In this document: positions 52,059-59,837 of the stretch, piece by piece
Layout: every line of letters starts with the position of its first letter
Position numbering within the stretch: position 1 is the first letter of the stretch
NCBI RefSeq assembly: GCF_018398335.1
Contig: NZ_JAHBRX010000001.1
Coordinates: 4,022,001-4,086,000 of the forward strand
Direction: 5' to 3'
Length of the DNA: 64,000 nucleotides
From: Chelatococcus sp. HY11
Lineage (GTDB): Bacteria > Pseudomonadota > Alphaproteobacteria > Rhizobiales > Beijerinckiaceae
The notes under the pieces: generated by a model
What the model saw: the letters and a program-made list of their open reading frames with translations, nothing else
Databases searched by the model: none
Told to the model about the DNA's origin: nothing
Position numbers and translations under genes: made by a program

Positions 52059-52973
52059 ATGACAGAAAACAATGTAATTACAGAACGTTCATTGGCCACC
52101 CCCCGCCGTATCCGGAAGGCGGTGTTTCCGGTGGCGGGGCTTGGCACGCGGTTTCTGCCGGCGACGAAGGCGATGCCGAAGGAGATGCTGACCGTCGTCG
52201 ACCGGCCGGTGATCCAGCATGTGGTCGATGAGGCCCGCGCCGCCGGCATCGAGCATTTCGTCTTCGTCACCGGCCGCAACAAGAGCGTCATCGAGGACCA
52301 TTTCGACAGCCAGTTCGAACTGGAGCGCACCCTCGAGGCCCGCGGCAAGACCAAGGAGCTGAAGGCGCTGCTCGAGGACCTGCCCGGCCCCGGCCAGACC
52401 AGCTTCACCCGCCAGCAGGCGCCGCTCGGCCTCGGCCATGCGGTGTGGTGCGCCCGCGAGATCGTCGGCGACGAGCCCTTCGCGCTGCTCCTGCCGGACA
52501 TGCTCCACCACGGCGCGACGCCGTGCCTCGCCGACATGATCGCCGCCTATGAGGCCCATGGCGGCAACCATATCGCGGTGGCGCCGGTGCCGGAGGACCA
52601 GACCCACCAGTACGGCATCGTCGGCGTCGAGGATGCCGCGGCCAAGGTGTCGAAGATCACCAGCATGGTCGAGAAGCCGCCCAAGGGCACGGCCCCCTCG
52701 AACCTGCACATCACCGGCCGCTATATCCTGGAGCCGGCGATCTTCGACCTCATCGCCACCCAGGAGCGCGGCGCCGGCGGCGAGATCCAGCTCACCGACG
52801 CCATGCTGACCCTCGCCAAGACCCGCCCCTTCCACGCCACCCGCTTCGACGGCGCCATCTATGACTGCGGCTCCAAGACCGGCTTCCTCGCCGCCAATGT
52901 CGCCTATGCCATGGACAGACCAGACATCGCGCCTATCCTCAGGCAGGATATCAAGGCGATCTTGAAGGATTAG
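52059..52973 (+). CDS. galU: UTP-glucose-1-phosphate uridylyltransferase
   Basis: The 304-residue enzyme makes UDP-glucose. It has AVFPVAGLGTRFLPATKAMPKEMLTVVDRPVIQHVVDEA, FVTGRNKSVIEDHFD, LGLGHAVWCAREIVGDEPFALLLPDML and YGIVGVEDAAAKVSKITSMVEKPPKGTAPSN. ATG 52059 is chosen by length; it lacks a strong site and 52038 is possible. Codon use from about 52110 to 52905 is strikingly GC-rich at third positions and changes abruptly at both ends, unlike the neighbouring genes, which may reflect recombination with another allele. Confidence 0.94.
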   Translation: MTENNVITERSLATPRRIRKAVFPVAGLGTRFLPATKAMPKEMLTVVDRPVIQHVVDEARAAGIEHFVFVTGRNKSVIEDHFDSQFELERTLEARGKTKELKALLEDLPGPGQTSFTRQQAPLGLGHAVWCAREIVGDEPFALLLPDMLHHGATPCLADMIAAYEAHGGNHIAVAPVPEDQTHQYGIVGVEDAAAKVSKITSMVEKPPKGTAPSNLHITGRYILEPAIFDLIATQERGAGGEIQLTDAMLTLAKTRPFHATRFDGAIYDCGSKTGFLAANVAYAMDRPDIAPILRQDIKAILKD

Positions 52974-53074
52974 TGAGTTCTGTACGAAGATACTCCAGAT
53001 TTCGCGCTTCGATGATGAGTGTCTGATATTTGAAGTATCGGATATATTTATATTATTCCCGGCCGGGTGCGGCT

Positions 53075-53099
53075 CCTGCGAGGCTTCAAGCCTCGCAGG
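53075..53099. terminator. Strong hairpin downstream of galU
   Basis: Arms cctgcgaggct / agcctcgcagg (53075-53085 and 53089-53099) pair perfectly around three bases. It could end transcription of galU, though it is 100 bases downstream and has no U-tract. Confidence 0.5.
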
Positions 53100-53127
53100 G
53101 CCCTTGAACCACGCGCGCGTATAGTAA

Positions 53128-53310
53128 TCACGCTCCGGTCCGTCGAATTCTCCGCTTTGCATGCAGCATCGATTGAAATCTGCGTCCGGAGCCGCAGGCG
53201 CAGAGGTCTTTGCGGCCGAGTTCCTCGATGGGTTCGACATGGCCGTGGATGACGCGATCGCCACGTTTAACGTAGGTCTCGGAGCGATGGAGCCGGCGAC
53301 GTTTGCTCAT
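53128..53310 (-). pseudogene. Frameshifted small SEC-C motif protein
   Basis: From ATG 53310 the frame reads [20 protein letters not shown] ... [20 protein letters not shown] and stops at 53128. The SEC-C zinc motif needs CxCGSG-x4-xC[CH]. The missing pair CC is present in the next frame ([15 protein letters not shown]), and removing one base near 53165 joins the two into [13 protein letters not shown], a perfect motif. I therefore read this as a disrupted copy of a small SEC-C protein. The restored frame has no early stop, so its 3' end may also be damaged. No ribosome site is visible before 53310. Confidence 0.55.
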
Positions 53311-53950
53311 GATCTCAAAAGGAGGCCATGTCGGCGATGGAGCGCGATGCCCAAACAGGACGATGGCTCGATCCGCTATTCGGATCGCGGTTCCTAGGGC
53401 GTGTCGTGAAGGGTGCGAACAATGTTGCCACGCCCAACCGATATCAGGTCGAGCCAGTCGTGGAGCCGGGCCGCGTTGCTATCGCGTTCATGCACCGCCG
53501 CGAGCAATGTGCGCAGCCCCCTGGCTCAGCGCTTCCTCTGCCGCCAGCGGGCGCCGGCCCGTGGCCGGCTTTACGTTTCGAAAAGATTTCACCTCGACAG
53601 GCTCGCTCGTTAACAGCCCTTGGCTGCGCGTGCTGTGCCTTAAAAGAAGGCAGGTCGGCTGCGCGGACATGAGCCATGGCGTGCCGCGTGTCTGAATGCT
53701 TTGGCTTGGGATGTCCGGGCGCGTGGTCATCAATGCTGTTTTCCATACACCCTGGAAGCAGAAAATACGAAATTCCTGGCCGAAAATGGAACTAAAAATC
53801 GCTCAACCCCGCCGATGCTCAGGGACGGGCATAACGCATGGATTAACAATGCCGGCCAGGAGAAGAGGGTGAGGGCGATGGTGCGAGATTTTCAGATTTG
53901 CGCATTTTTTAGGCATAAACTGCGTTGGTAGTTGCAAATATAAACAGGCC
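53311..53950. other. Gene-poor interval
   Basis: About 640 bases lack a convincing gene. A strong AAAAGGAGG at about 53318-53326 precedes ATG 53328, but the 114-residue frame it would start has no protein-like character and the spacing is too short. A GGCCGGC-type hairpin (gccggcc / ggccggc, near 53560) is present. The composition becomes AT-richer toward 53950. It reads like decaying sequence beside the broken SEC-C gene. Confidence 0.4.
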
Positions 53951-53956
53951 CGTATG

Positions 53957-53980
53957 TACAAACATACTTGACTGTTTGTA
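53957..53980. promoter_or_regulatory. Inverted repeat ahead of the TetR gene, candidate operator
   Basis: Arms TACAAACA (53957-53964) and TGTTTGTA (53973-53980) are a perfect 8-base inverted repeat with an 8-base spacer. A second overlapping repeat gtatg/catac (53952-53967) is present. It lies 35 bases before the TetR start, in the usual place for autoregulation. Confidence 0.6.
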
Positions 53981-54014
53981 AATTGCGATGCCTGATGGGG
54001 CCAAGGGAGCACCC

Positions 54015-54665
54015 ATGGCAGTTCGCAGGCAACGTCGGACCCAGCAGGAGCGTAGCGCCGATACATCGGAAAGGCTGCTCAATGCGACCATCGATCTATT
54101 GCATGATCGTGGTCTTTATCGCATGTCTACGTCCGAAATTGCCGAGATAGCAGGTCTATCCCGGGGCGCGCTGACGCATCATTTTAGTTCTAAAGAGGAG
54201 ATAATTGTCGAGGCGGTTGGATATATGCTTCGAAAGGTAACTGCCGGACTGCATGAAATGGCCGAAGGTATCCGTTTCTCTGGTAGTTCTACGGATGAAA
54301 TTGTCGAATATCTGTGGCGAATGATGAATGATCGCCTGTTTTACGTGACGATGGAGTATCTTCCCGAGGCGCGGCACAACCCGGAGTTCCGTGAGAAGAT
54401 CGTCCCGGTCGTCAAGGAATTTCACGAAGGGCTCAATGCCGTATGGGCTGAGCTCGCGGCGCAGGCAGGCGTCAGCGTGGATCAGGTTCTCGTCTTGATG
54501 AATGCCACCATGTGCATGTTTCGCGGGATGATCGCACAGACGACCGTCAAGGACGATCCCGCCTATTTCCAGGAATTGCTTCAATTCTGGAAGGGGCAGG
54601 TCAGGCGGGAATTCAATGCCGTCGTGGCCTCTTCGCCGGTCATACGGCGGGCGGCCCGAAGCTAG
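54015..54665 (+). CDS. TetR family transcriptional regulator
   Basis: The 216-residue regulator has the TetR HTH in ERLLNATIDLLHDRGLYRMSTSEIAEIAGLSRGALTHHFSSKEEIIVEAVGYML (residues 15-70) and an all-helical ligand domain. ATG 54015 has AAGGGAG five bases upstream; ATG 53988 is an unlikely alternative. It stands first in the same direction as the ABC genes, 86 bases before livG, with an inverted repeat in its own promoter, so it most likely represses itself and the transporter operon until the substrate appears. Confidence 0.92.
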   Translation: MAVRRQRRTQQERSADTSERLLNATIDLLHDRGLYRMSTSEIAEIAGLSRGALTHHFSSKEEIIVEAVGYMLRKVTAGLHEMAEGIRFSGSSTDEIVEYLWRMMNDRLFYVTMEYLPEARHNPEFREKIVPVVKEFHEGLNAVWAELAAQAGVSVDQVLVLMNATMCMFRGMIAQTTVKDDPAYFQELLQFWKGQVRREFNAVVASSPVIRRAARS

Positions 54666-54751
54666 AAGTCTGCGCATACCCAAGCAGTGCACTTCGTGGG
54701 TGTCAGAGTCATAGCGCGTGTTTCGCGCGGTTAAGAACACGTTGGGGGACC

Positions 54752-55549
54752 ATGCAAACACAGGAGCTACGAGGGCCGAGCGCGCCGGCGTATCCACTTG
54801 CCGTGGAGAATGTCCGGTTATCCTTCGCCGGTCTGAAGGCGTTGGATGGCGCCTCGTTCCACGTTACGCCCGGTATCGTGACCGGTCTTATCGGCCCCAA
54901 TGGCGCCGGCAAGACGACGATGTTCAATGTCATATCGGGGCTTTATCGTGCCGATGCCGGGTCGATCTCCTTCATGGGTCAGGCCATCGAGACGATGAGC
55001 CCGCACCGGATATCGCGTCTCGGTCTCGTCAGAACCTTCCAGATCGCCCGCGGCTTTCCGAAGCTCACGGTGTTCGAGCATCTCATGGTCTATGGCGCCC
55101 GCCAGCCCGGCGAGCGGTTGCTGACGGCGGTTTTCGGCTCGGCTGAAGCGCGCCGGCGCGAGGCCGAGCTGTCCGAGAAGGCGCTGGCTGTTGCCGCGCG
55201 CCTGCGTCTTTCCCACGTCATCGACAACAAGGTCACCGATCTCTCCGGCGGGCAGAAAAAACTGCTCGAGATCGGCCGGGCGCTGATGGCCGACCCGCGC
55301 ATGATCCTGTTCGATGAGCCAGCCGCCGGCGTCAATCCGACATTGGCGGAGGAGATCGGCGATCAACTTCTGCTTCTGGCCGAGGAGGGCCTGACGGTTC
55401 TGCTCATCGAGCACGACATGGCCCTGATCGAGCGCATCTGCCGCCGTGTCATCGTCATGGCGCAAGGCCGCACATTGGCGGAAGGCAGTTTCGAGGACGT
55501 CCGCAATAATGCGGAGGTGCAGGACGCCTATCTCGGAGGCCGGCGATGA
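54752..55549 (+). CDS. livG: Branched-chain amino acid-type ABC transporter ATPase LivG
   Basis: The 265-residue ATPase has Walker A GLIGPNGAGKTTMFNVISG, Q-loop region RTFQIARGFPKLTVFEHLMVYG (with the LivG-type insert), signature LSGGQKKLLEIGRALMADPRMILFDEPAAGVNP and the His switch HDMALIERICRRVIVM. ATG 54752 has GGGGG upstream. It overlaps livF by four bases, which is typical for LivG-LivF pairs. The substrate of the whole system is not known; HAAT-family importers take amino acids, amides, urea or aromatic acids. Confidence 0.93.
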   Translation: MQTQELRGPSAPAYPLAVENVRLSFAGLKALDGASFHVTPGIVTGLIGPNGAGKTTMFNVISGLYRADAGSISFMGQAIETMSPHRISRLGLVRTFQIARGFPKLTVFEHLMVYGARQPGERLLTAVFGSAEARRREAELSEKALAVAARLRLSHVIDNKVTDLSGGQKKLLEIGRALMADPRMILFDEPAAGVNPTLAEEIGDQLLLLAEEGLTVLLIEHDMALIERICRRVIVMAQGRTLAEGSFEDVRNNAEVQDAYLGGRR

Positions 55550-56325
55550 ATGCCCACAGGAGCCTGATCGAGGTCACCGGCCTCGTTGGCGGCTATGCCT
55601 CTGCCGAGCAGATCGTCAAGGGTGTCGCGATGGGGGCGGATGCGGGGGAACTCGTCACCATCATCGGCCCCAACGGCGCGGGCAAGTCGACCGCGTTGAA
55701 ACTGATTTCCGGCCTGCTGCGTCCCGCGCAGGGGCATGTCTATATCAACGGCGAAGACGTCGCCGGGCAGTCCCCGCAGGCGATTGCGCGGGCCGGGCTT
55801 GGCTTTGTCCCGCAGGAACGCAACATCTTCGGTTCCCTCTCGGTTGCCGAGAATCTGGAGATGGGTTGCCGCTTCGAGCGTGGCGCGTTCAAGGAACGGG
55901 CGGCCGAGGCCTATGCGCGCTTCCCGATGCTGGCAGACAAGCGCCGCACGGCGGCGAAGAGCATGTCCGGCGGGCAGCGGCAGATCCTCGCGATGGCGAT
56001 GGCGCTCATGGCGAAGCCGCGGGGCTTGCTGCTCGATGAGCCGACCGCGGGCCTCAGCCCGAAGGCTGCCCACGAATTATTCGACTATATCAGGCGTATC
56101 GCGGCCGAGGGCATCGCCATTCTGATGGTGGAGCAGAACGCGCTGGAATCGTTGTCGGTGTCCGATCGGGCCTATGTGCTCGTGGATGGCCGCAACCATC
56201 TGGAAGGCACGGCGGATGCCGTCGCGAATGATCCAGATATTCGCCGGCTCTTCCTTGGCGGACGCAGCACGAACGGAACGCAATCCGGTAACGACAAGCC
56301 GGCGGGCACGGATGCGCAGACGTAA
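55546..56325 (+). CDS. livF: Branched-chain amino acid-type ABC transporter ATPase LivF
   Basis: The 259-residue ATPase has Walker A IIGPNGAGKSTALKLISGLL, the LivF pattern GLGFVPQERNIFGSLSVAENLEMG, the signature MSGGQRQILAMAMALMAKPRGLLLDEPTAGLSP and VEQNALESLSVSDRAYVLVDGRNHLEG. It begins in the ATGA overlap with livG. It forms a heterodimer with LivG on the membrane pair LivH/LivM. Confidence 0.93.
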   Translation: MNAHRSLIEVTGLVGGYASAEQIVKGVAMGADAGELVTIIGPNGAGKSTALKLISGLLRPAQGHVYINGEDVAGQSPQAIARAGLGFVPQERNIFGSLSVAENLEMGCRFERGAFKERAAEAYARFPMLADKRRTAAKSMSGGQRQILAMAMALMAKPRGLLLDEPTAGLSPKAAHELFDYIRRIAAEGIAILMVEQNALESLSVSDRAYVLVDGRNHLEGTADAVANDPDIRRLFLGGRSTNGTQSGNDKPAGTDAQT

Positions 56326-56344
56326 TTGTGGTGGAGGGTGAACC

Positions 56345-57544
56345 ATGAAGATTGATTTCACGCGTCGTAGTTTCCTTGGAACGAGCATGCTCGCCGCCGG
56401 CACGGTGGCGATGCCGGGAATCCTGCGTGCGCAGGAGGGCCCGATCAAGCTTGGCACGTTGACGCCGCTGACCGGCTCGGGCGGCGCCTATGGGCCGGTG
56501 ATGGCCGAGACCGTGAAGAAGGCCGCGGCCGAGATCAACAAGGCGGGCGGCGTGCTCGGCCGCGAACTCGTCATCATCTCCGAGGACGACCAGACCAATC
56601 CGGAAGCCGGGCTGCGCGCTGCGCGCAAGCTCATCGACGTCGACAAGGTCTCGGCGATCATGGGCACCTGGGCTTCGTCGGTGACGACGGCTGTAGCGCC
56701 GGTCTGCTGGCAGAGCGGCGTGTTCCTCACGACGGCGTCGGGCGCTGACTCCATCACCAAGCTGCCGCACCAGGGGTTCATCATCCGGACTCAGCCGAAT
56801 ACGACCTTGCAAGGTCGCAAGTTCGGCGAGTTCGCGCTCGAACTCGGTGCGAAGAACGTCGCATTCGTGTCGCCGCAGACCCCCTTCACCGATTCCCAGT
56901 ATGCGGAGCTGAAGAGGGCGGTCGAAGCCGCGGGTGGCAAGACGTCGATCCTCATCTACGACGACAAGAAGACAACACTGCGCACCGAAGTGGACCAGGC
57001 GCTGCGGGGCAAGCCCGACGCGATCGTGATGGGCGGTTACACCACCGACACCGCGGTCTTGGTGCGCGATCTGTACAGGGCTAACTACAAGGGCAAGCTG
57101 CTTGGGTTCGGCTATGCGGTGAACAAGCAGCTGGTCGATGCTCTACCGCCGGATGTGAGCGAGGGCATCGTCACCCTGTCGCCGTCGGCCGCTGAGGGCA
57201 CCAATGGCTACAAGCATGTGGTCAAGTTGCTGGGGATCGATTCGCCGGACACTTACAGCTGCCAGATCTATGATCACGTCAATCTTGTCTCGCTGGCCAT
57301 GGCCGCGGGCAAGGGCACAACCGGCGCGGTCATCAAGGACAATGTTCGCAAGATCGCGCAAGGCGGCGGCGAGAAGGTCGATAACGCGGTCGATGGTCTG
57401 AAGCTCGTCGCTGCCGGCACTAAGATCGACTATGATGGCGCCTCTGGCCCGTGCGATTTCACCGATATCGGTGACATCCAGGATGCCCAGTTCCGTTACG
57501 AGCAGATCAAGGGCGGCAAGATCGTCCTCCTGAAGATCGCGTAA
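56345..57544 (+). CDS. Periplasmic binding protein of the first ABC system (LivK-like)
   Basis: The 399-residue protein has a Tat-type signal (DFTRRSFLGTSMLAAGTVAMPG) and the type I periplasmic binding fold: IKLGTLTPLTGSGGAYGPVMAETVKKAAAEINKAGGVLGRELVIISEDDQTNPEAGLRAARKLIDVDKVSAIMGTW. The S-S-x-T-x-A region (TWASSVTTAVAPV) probably holds the ligand amino or carboxyl group. It follows livF by 19 bases and precedes livH by 2. Confidence 0.92.
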   Translation: MKIDFTRRSFLGTSMLAAGTVAMPGILRAQEGPIKLGTLTPLTGSGGAYGPVMAETVKKAAAEINKAGGVLGRELVIISEDDQTNPEAGLRAARKLIDVDKVSAIMGTWASSVTTAVAPVCWQSGVFLTTASGADSITKLPHQGFIIRTQPNTTLQGRKFGEFALELGAKNVAFVSPQTPFTDSQYAELKRAVEAAGGKTSILIYDDKKTTLRTEVDQALRGKPDAIVMGGYTTDTAVLVRDLYRANYKGKLLGFGYAVNKQLVDALPPDVSEGIVTLSPSAAEGTNGYKHVVKLLGIDSPDTYSCQIYDHVNLVSLAMAAGKGTTGAVIKDNVRKIAQGGGEKVDNAVDGLKLVAAGTKIDYDGASGPCDFTDIGDIQDAQFRYEQIKGGKIVLLKIA

Positions 57545-57546
57545 CC

Positions 57547-58410
57547 ATGGATGCGGTCCTCCAGGCGCTGATCAACGGCATCATCTCCGGGACGCTTCTT
57601 GCCGTCCCGGCGCTAGGCTTCAGCGCGATCTTCGCTGTGCTCCGCTTCCCCAATTTCGCCATTGGCGCATTGGCGACGGCGGGTGCCTATTGTGCCTGGG
57701 TGGTAAATGTCAGCCTCGGCCTCCCGATTCCGGTGGCGATTTTCGCCGCCTTTGTGGGGGCCGGGCTCGCCGGCGCCTTGCTGGAATATGGCGCGCTGGA
57801 GCGGCTCGGCCGCGGCGGCGCGCTGATGAAGGCCATCGGCTCGCTGGCGATGGGCATGGTCATCGAGAACATTGTGCGCTTCATCTTCGGCAATGATCTT
57901 CAGGCTTTCGACCTCCCGCTCGCGCGCGACATCGTTTTCGGGCCAATCCGCGTGGGCCCGCAGCAGCTCAATAATCTCGTCCTCGCGCTTGTGATCATGG
58001 CTGCGGTCTGGGCCTTTCTCTCGCTCACCAGCCTCGGTCGGTCGATGCGAGCGGTTGCCGACAATCCTGATCTGGCGCGTCTCAAGGGTGTCAATCCTCG
58101 CTTCATCGCGCTGGTGACGGTTGCCATCGGCAGCGGCCTTTGCGGCATCGGCGGAACGCTCATCGGCCTTGATACCGCGATCGATCCGCTGGTCGGCGGG
58201 CGTGTGCTCCTGTCCGTCTTTGCAGCTGCGGTCCTCGGTGGCCTCGGCAGCATTCCCGGCGCGGTGGCCGGCGCTTTCCTCATCGGCATCGTTGAGGAGT
58301 TCACGGTTCTCGCCCTTTCGCCCGCCTACCGACTGGCGGTCGGCTTCATCGTGATCCTGGTCGTTCTCACCGTGCGGCCGTCCGGGCTTCTCGGCAGCAA
58401 GGCGAACTGA
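57547..58410 (+). CDS. livH: Branched-chain amino acid-type permease LivH (first)
   Basis: The 287-residue polytopic permease carries the EAA-like loop of the family (LTSLGRSMRAVADNPDLARLKGVNPRFIALVTVAIGSGLCGIGGTLIG) and about eight hydrophobic segments. It starts two bases after the binding-protein stop and pairs with LivM. Confidence 0.92.
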   Translation: MDAVLQALINGIISGTLLAVPALGFSAIFAVLRFPNFAIGALATAGAYCAWVVNVSLGLPIPVAIFAAFVGAGLAGALLEYGALERLGRGGALMKAIGSLAMGMVIENIVRFIFGNDLQAFDLPLARDIVFGPIRVGPQQLNNLVLALVIMAAVWAFLSLTSLGRSMRAVADNPDLARLKGVNPRFIALVTVAIGSGLCGIGGTLIGLDTAIDPLVGGRVLLSVFAAAVLGGLGSIPGAVAGAFLIGIVEEFTVLALSPAYRLAVGFIVILVVLTVRPSGLLGSKAN

Positions 58411-58414
58411 CGAC

Positions 58415-59314
58415 ATGCTCACCTACATCCTTTTTGCGCTCGTCATCGGCTCGGTCTATGCGCTGCTCGCGCAGAGCCTGATGCTGTCATGGGGGCTTGC
58501 GGGGCTGGTCAACCTGGGTCTCGCTGGTTTCTTCGCGGTCGGCGCCTATGCCTCGGCCATGCTCACGACCTGGGGCCACGCGCCGATCCCGGTGGGGGTG
58601 GCGGTTGCCATGCTGGCCGGAGGTTTTGTCGGGCTCATCGTCTGCTTCTCGACGCTCAGGCTGCGTGATGACTACCTTGCGATCGTCACGCTGGGCTTTG
58701 CCGAGATCGTGCGGCTCGTTGCATCCAACGAGGTGTGGCTGACCGGCGGCACAGATGGCATCTCCGGCATTCCGGTTCTGGTACCGCGCGATGCAGGCAT
58801 CTGGTTCCATGCTGGCTCGCTGGCCATCATCGCGGCAGCGGTGGCCGTGGTCTATCTTCTCCTGCGCCGTCTCTTGCGCTCGCCTTGGGGGCGCAGCCTC
58901 AGGGCTATTCGCGAGGACCAGACGGTGGCTTCCGTCGCCGGCAAGAGCATCGTGCGGTTCAAGGCGCAGGCCTTCTCGCTGGCCGCGGCCATTGCCGGCC
59001 TAGCGGGCGCCTTCTATGGGCACTACACGAGCTACGTCGCGCCGGATCTCTTCCAGCCGCTCATCACGATCTACATCTTCCTGGCCGTGACAGCCGGCGG
59101 CAATGCACGCCCAGCGGGCGCCGTCATTGGCGCGTATCTGCTGGTCGCCTTCCTCGAGGCCACACGCTTCATCGCGGAACTGGCGCCCGGCGTGTCGGCC
59201 GTTCAGGCGGCCTCTCTCCGGGAAATTGTGGTTGGGCTCGGCCTGGTGCTCATCCTCAGCTTCCGACCGGACGGCCTCCTTCCCGAACGTTCACAGAAAG
59301 CACCCGCGCAATGA
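58415..59314 (+). CDS. livM: Branched-chain amino acid-type permease LivM (first)
   Basis: The 299-residue permease has LVNLGLAGFFAVGAYASAML near the N-terminus, LRDDYLAIVTLGFAEIVRLVASNEVWLTGGTDGISGIP and the loop SPWGRSLRAIREDQTVASVAGKSIVRFKAQAFSLAAAIAGLAGAFYGHY typical of LivM. It starts four bases after livH and overlaps the GAF gene by four bases (ATGA). Confidence 0.93.
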   Translation: MLTYILFALVIGSVYALLAQSLMLSWGLAGLVNLGLAGFFAVGAYASAMLTTWGHAPIPVGVAVAMLAGGFVGLIVCFSTLRLRDDYLAIVTLGFAEIVRLVASNEVWLTGGTDGISGIPVLVPRDAGIWFHAGSLAIIAAAVAVVYLLLRRLLRSPWGRSLRAIREDQTVASVAGKSIVRFKAQAFSLAAAIAGLAGAFYGHYTSYVAPDLFQPLITIYIFLAVTAGGNARPAGAVIGAYLLVAFLEATRFIAELAPGVSAVQAASLREIVVGLGLVLILSFRPDGLLPERSQKAPAQ

Positions 59315-59805
59315 CCGATACCCTCATCAAGGCCTATCTATCCGTCACAGATGCCATCGCCGCCGATGCGAGCCCTGAGGCCGCTTACCGCGCCGTCGAC
59401 AAGGCCGTGGCGGATCTTCTCGGCCACCAGCTCTTCACCATTCTCGTCCGGTGCGAGAATGGCGAGGAGGTTGAACGCGTCTATTCCTCGCAGCCGGTCG
59501 CCTATCCAGTCCAGGGCCGCAAGCGCATGGGACCAACCCCGTGGGGCGACCTCGTCTTGAAGCGCAAGCAGACTTTCCTCGGGCCCGATGTCGCCGCTAT
59601 CCGCTGGGCTTTCCCGGATCACGAACTGATCGAGAGCCTTGGCCTCGGCTCGGTCATCAACGTTTCCGTCCAGCAAGGCGGCGAGATTCTCGGGACGCTC
59701 AATGTCCTCGACCGTGAGGGCGCCTATACCAGCGAAGATCAGGTCGCGCTGGTTCGCTCCTTCACCGCCTTCCTCATTCCCGCATTGACCAAGGCGCGCG
59801 TCTGA
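59311..59805 (+). CDS. GAF domain-containing protein within the transporter operon
   Basis: The 164-residue soluble protein is a single GAF-like domain: LSVTDAIAADASPEAAYRAVDKAVADLLGHQLFTILVRC, GPTPWGDLVLKRKQTFLGPDVAAIRWAFPDHELIESLGLGSVINVSV and GGEILGTLNVLDREGAYTSEDQVALVRSFTAFLIPAL. GAF domains bind small ligands or act as allosteric sensors. Here it is translationally coupled to livM and precedes the amidohydrolase by 32 bases. Its role could be ligand binding or regulation of the hydrolase, which is inferred from position. Confidence 0.85.
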   Translation: MTDTLIKAYLSVTDAIAADASPEAAYRAVDKAVADLLGHQLFTILVRCENGEEVERVYSSQPVAYPVQGRKRMGPTPWGDLVLKRKQTFLGPDVAAIRWAFPDHELIESLGLGSVINVSVQQGGEILGTLNVLDREGAYTSEDQVALVRSFTAFLIPALTKARV

Positions 59806-59837
59806 CGCCGCATCCTTAACGACGTTCGGAGTTTGTT

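Noticed and set aside
53328-53672. 114-codon frame after a strong AAAAGGAGG
   Set aside because: The site is only two bases from the ATG and the frame looks random, with no recognisable protein features in a decaying region.
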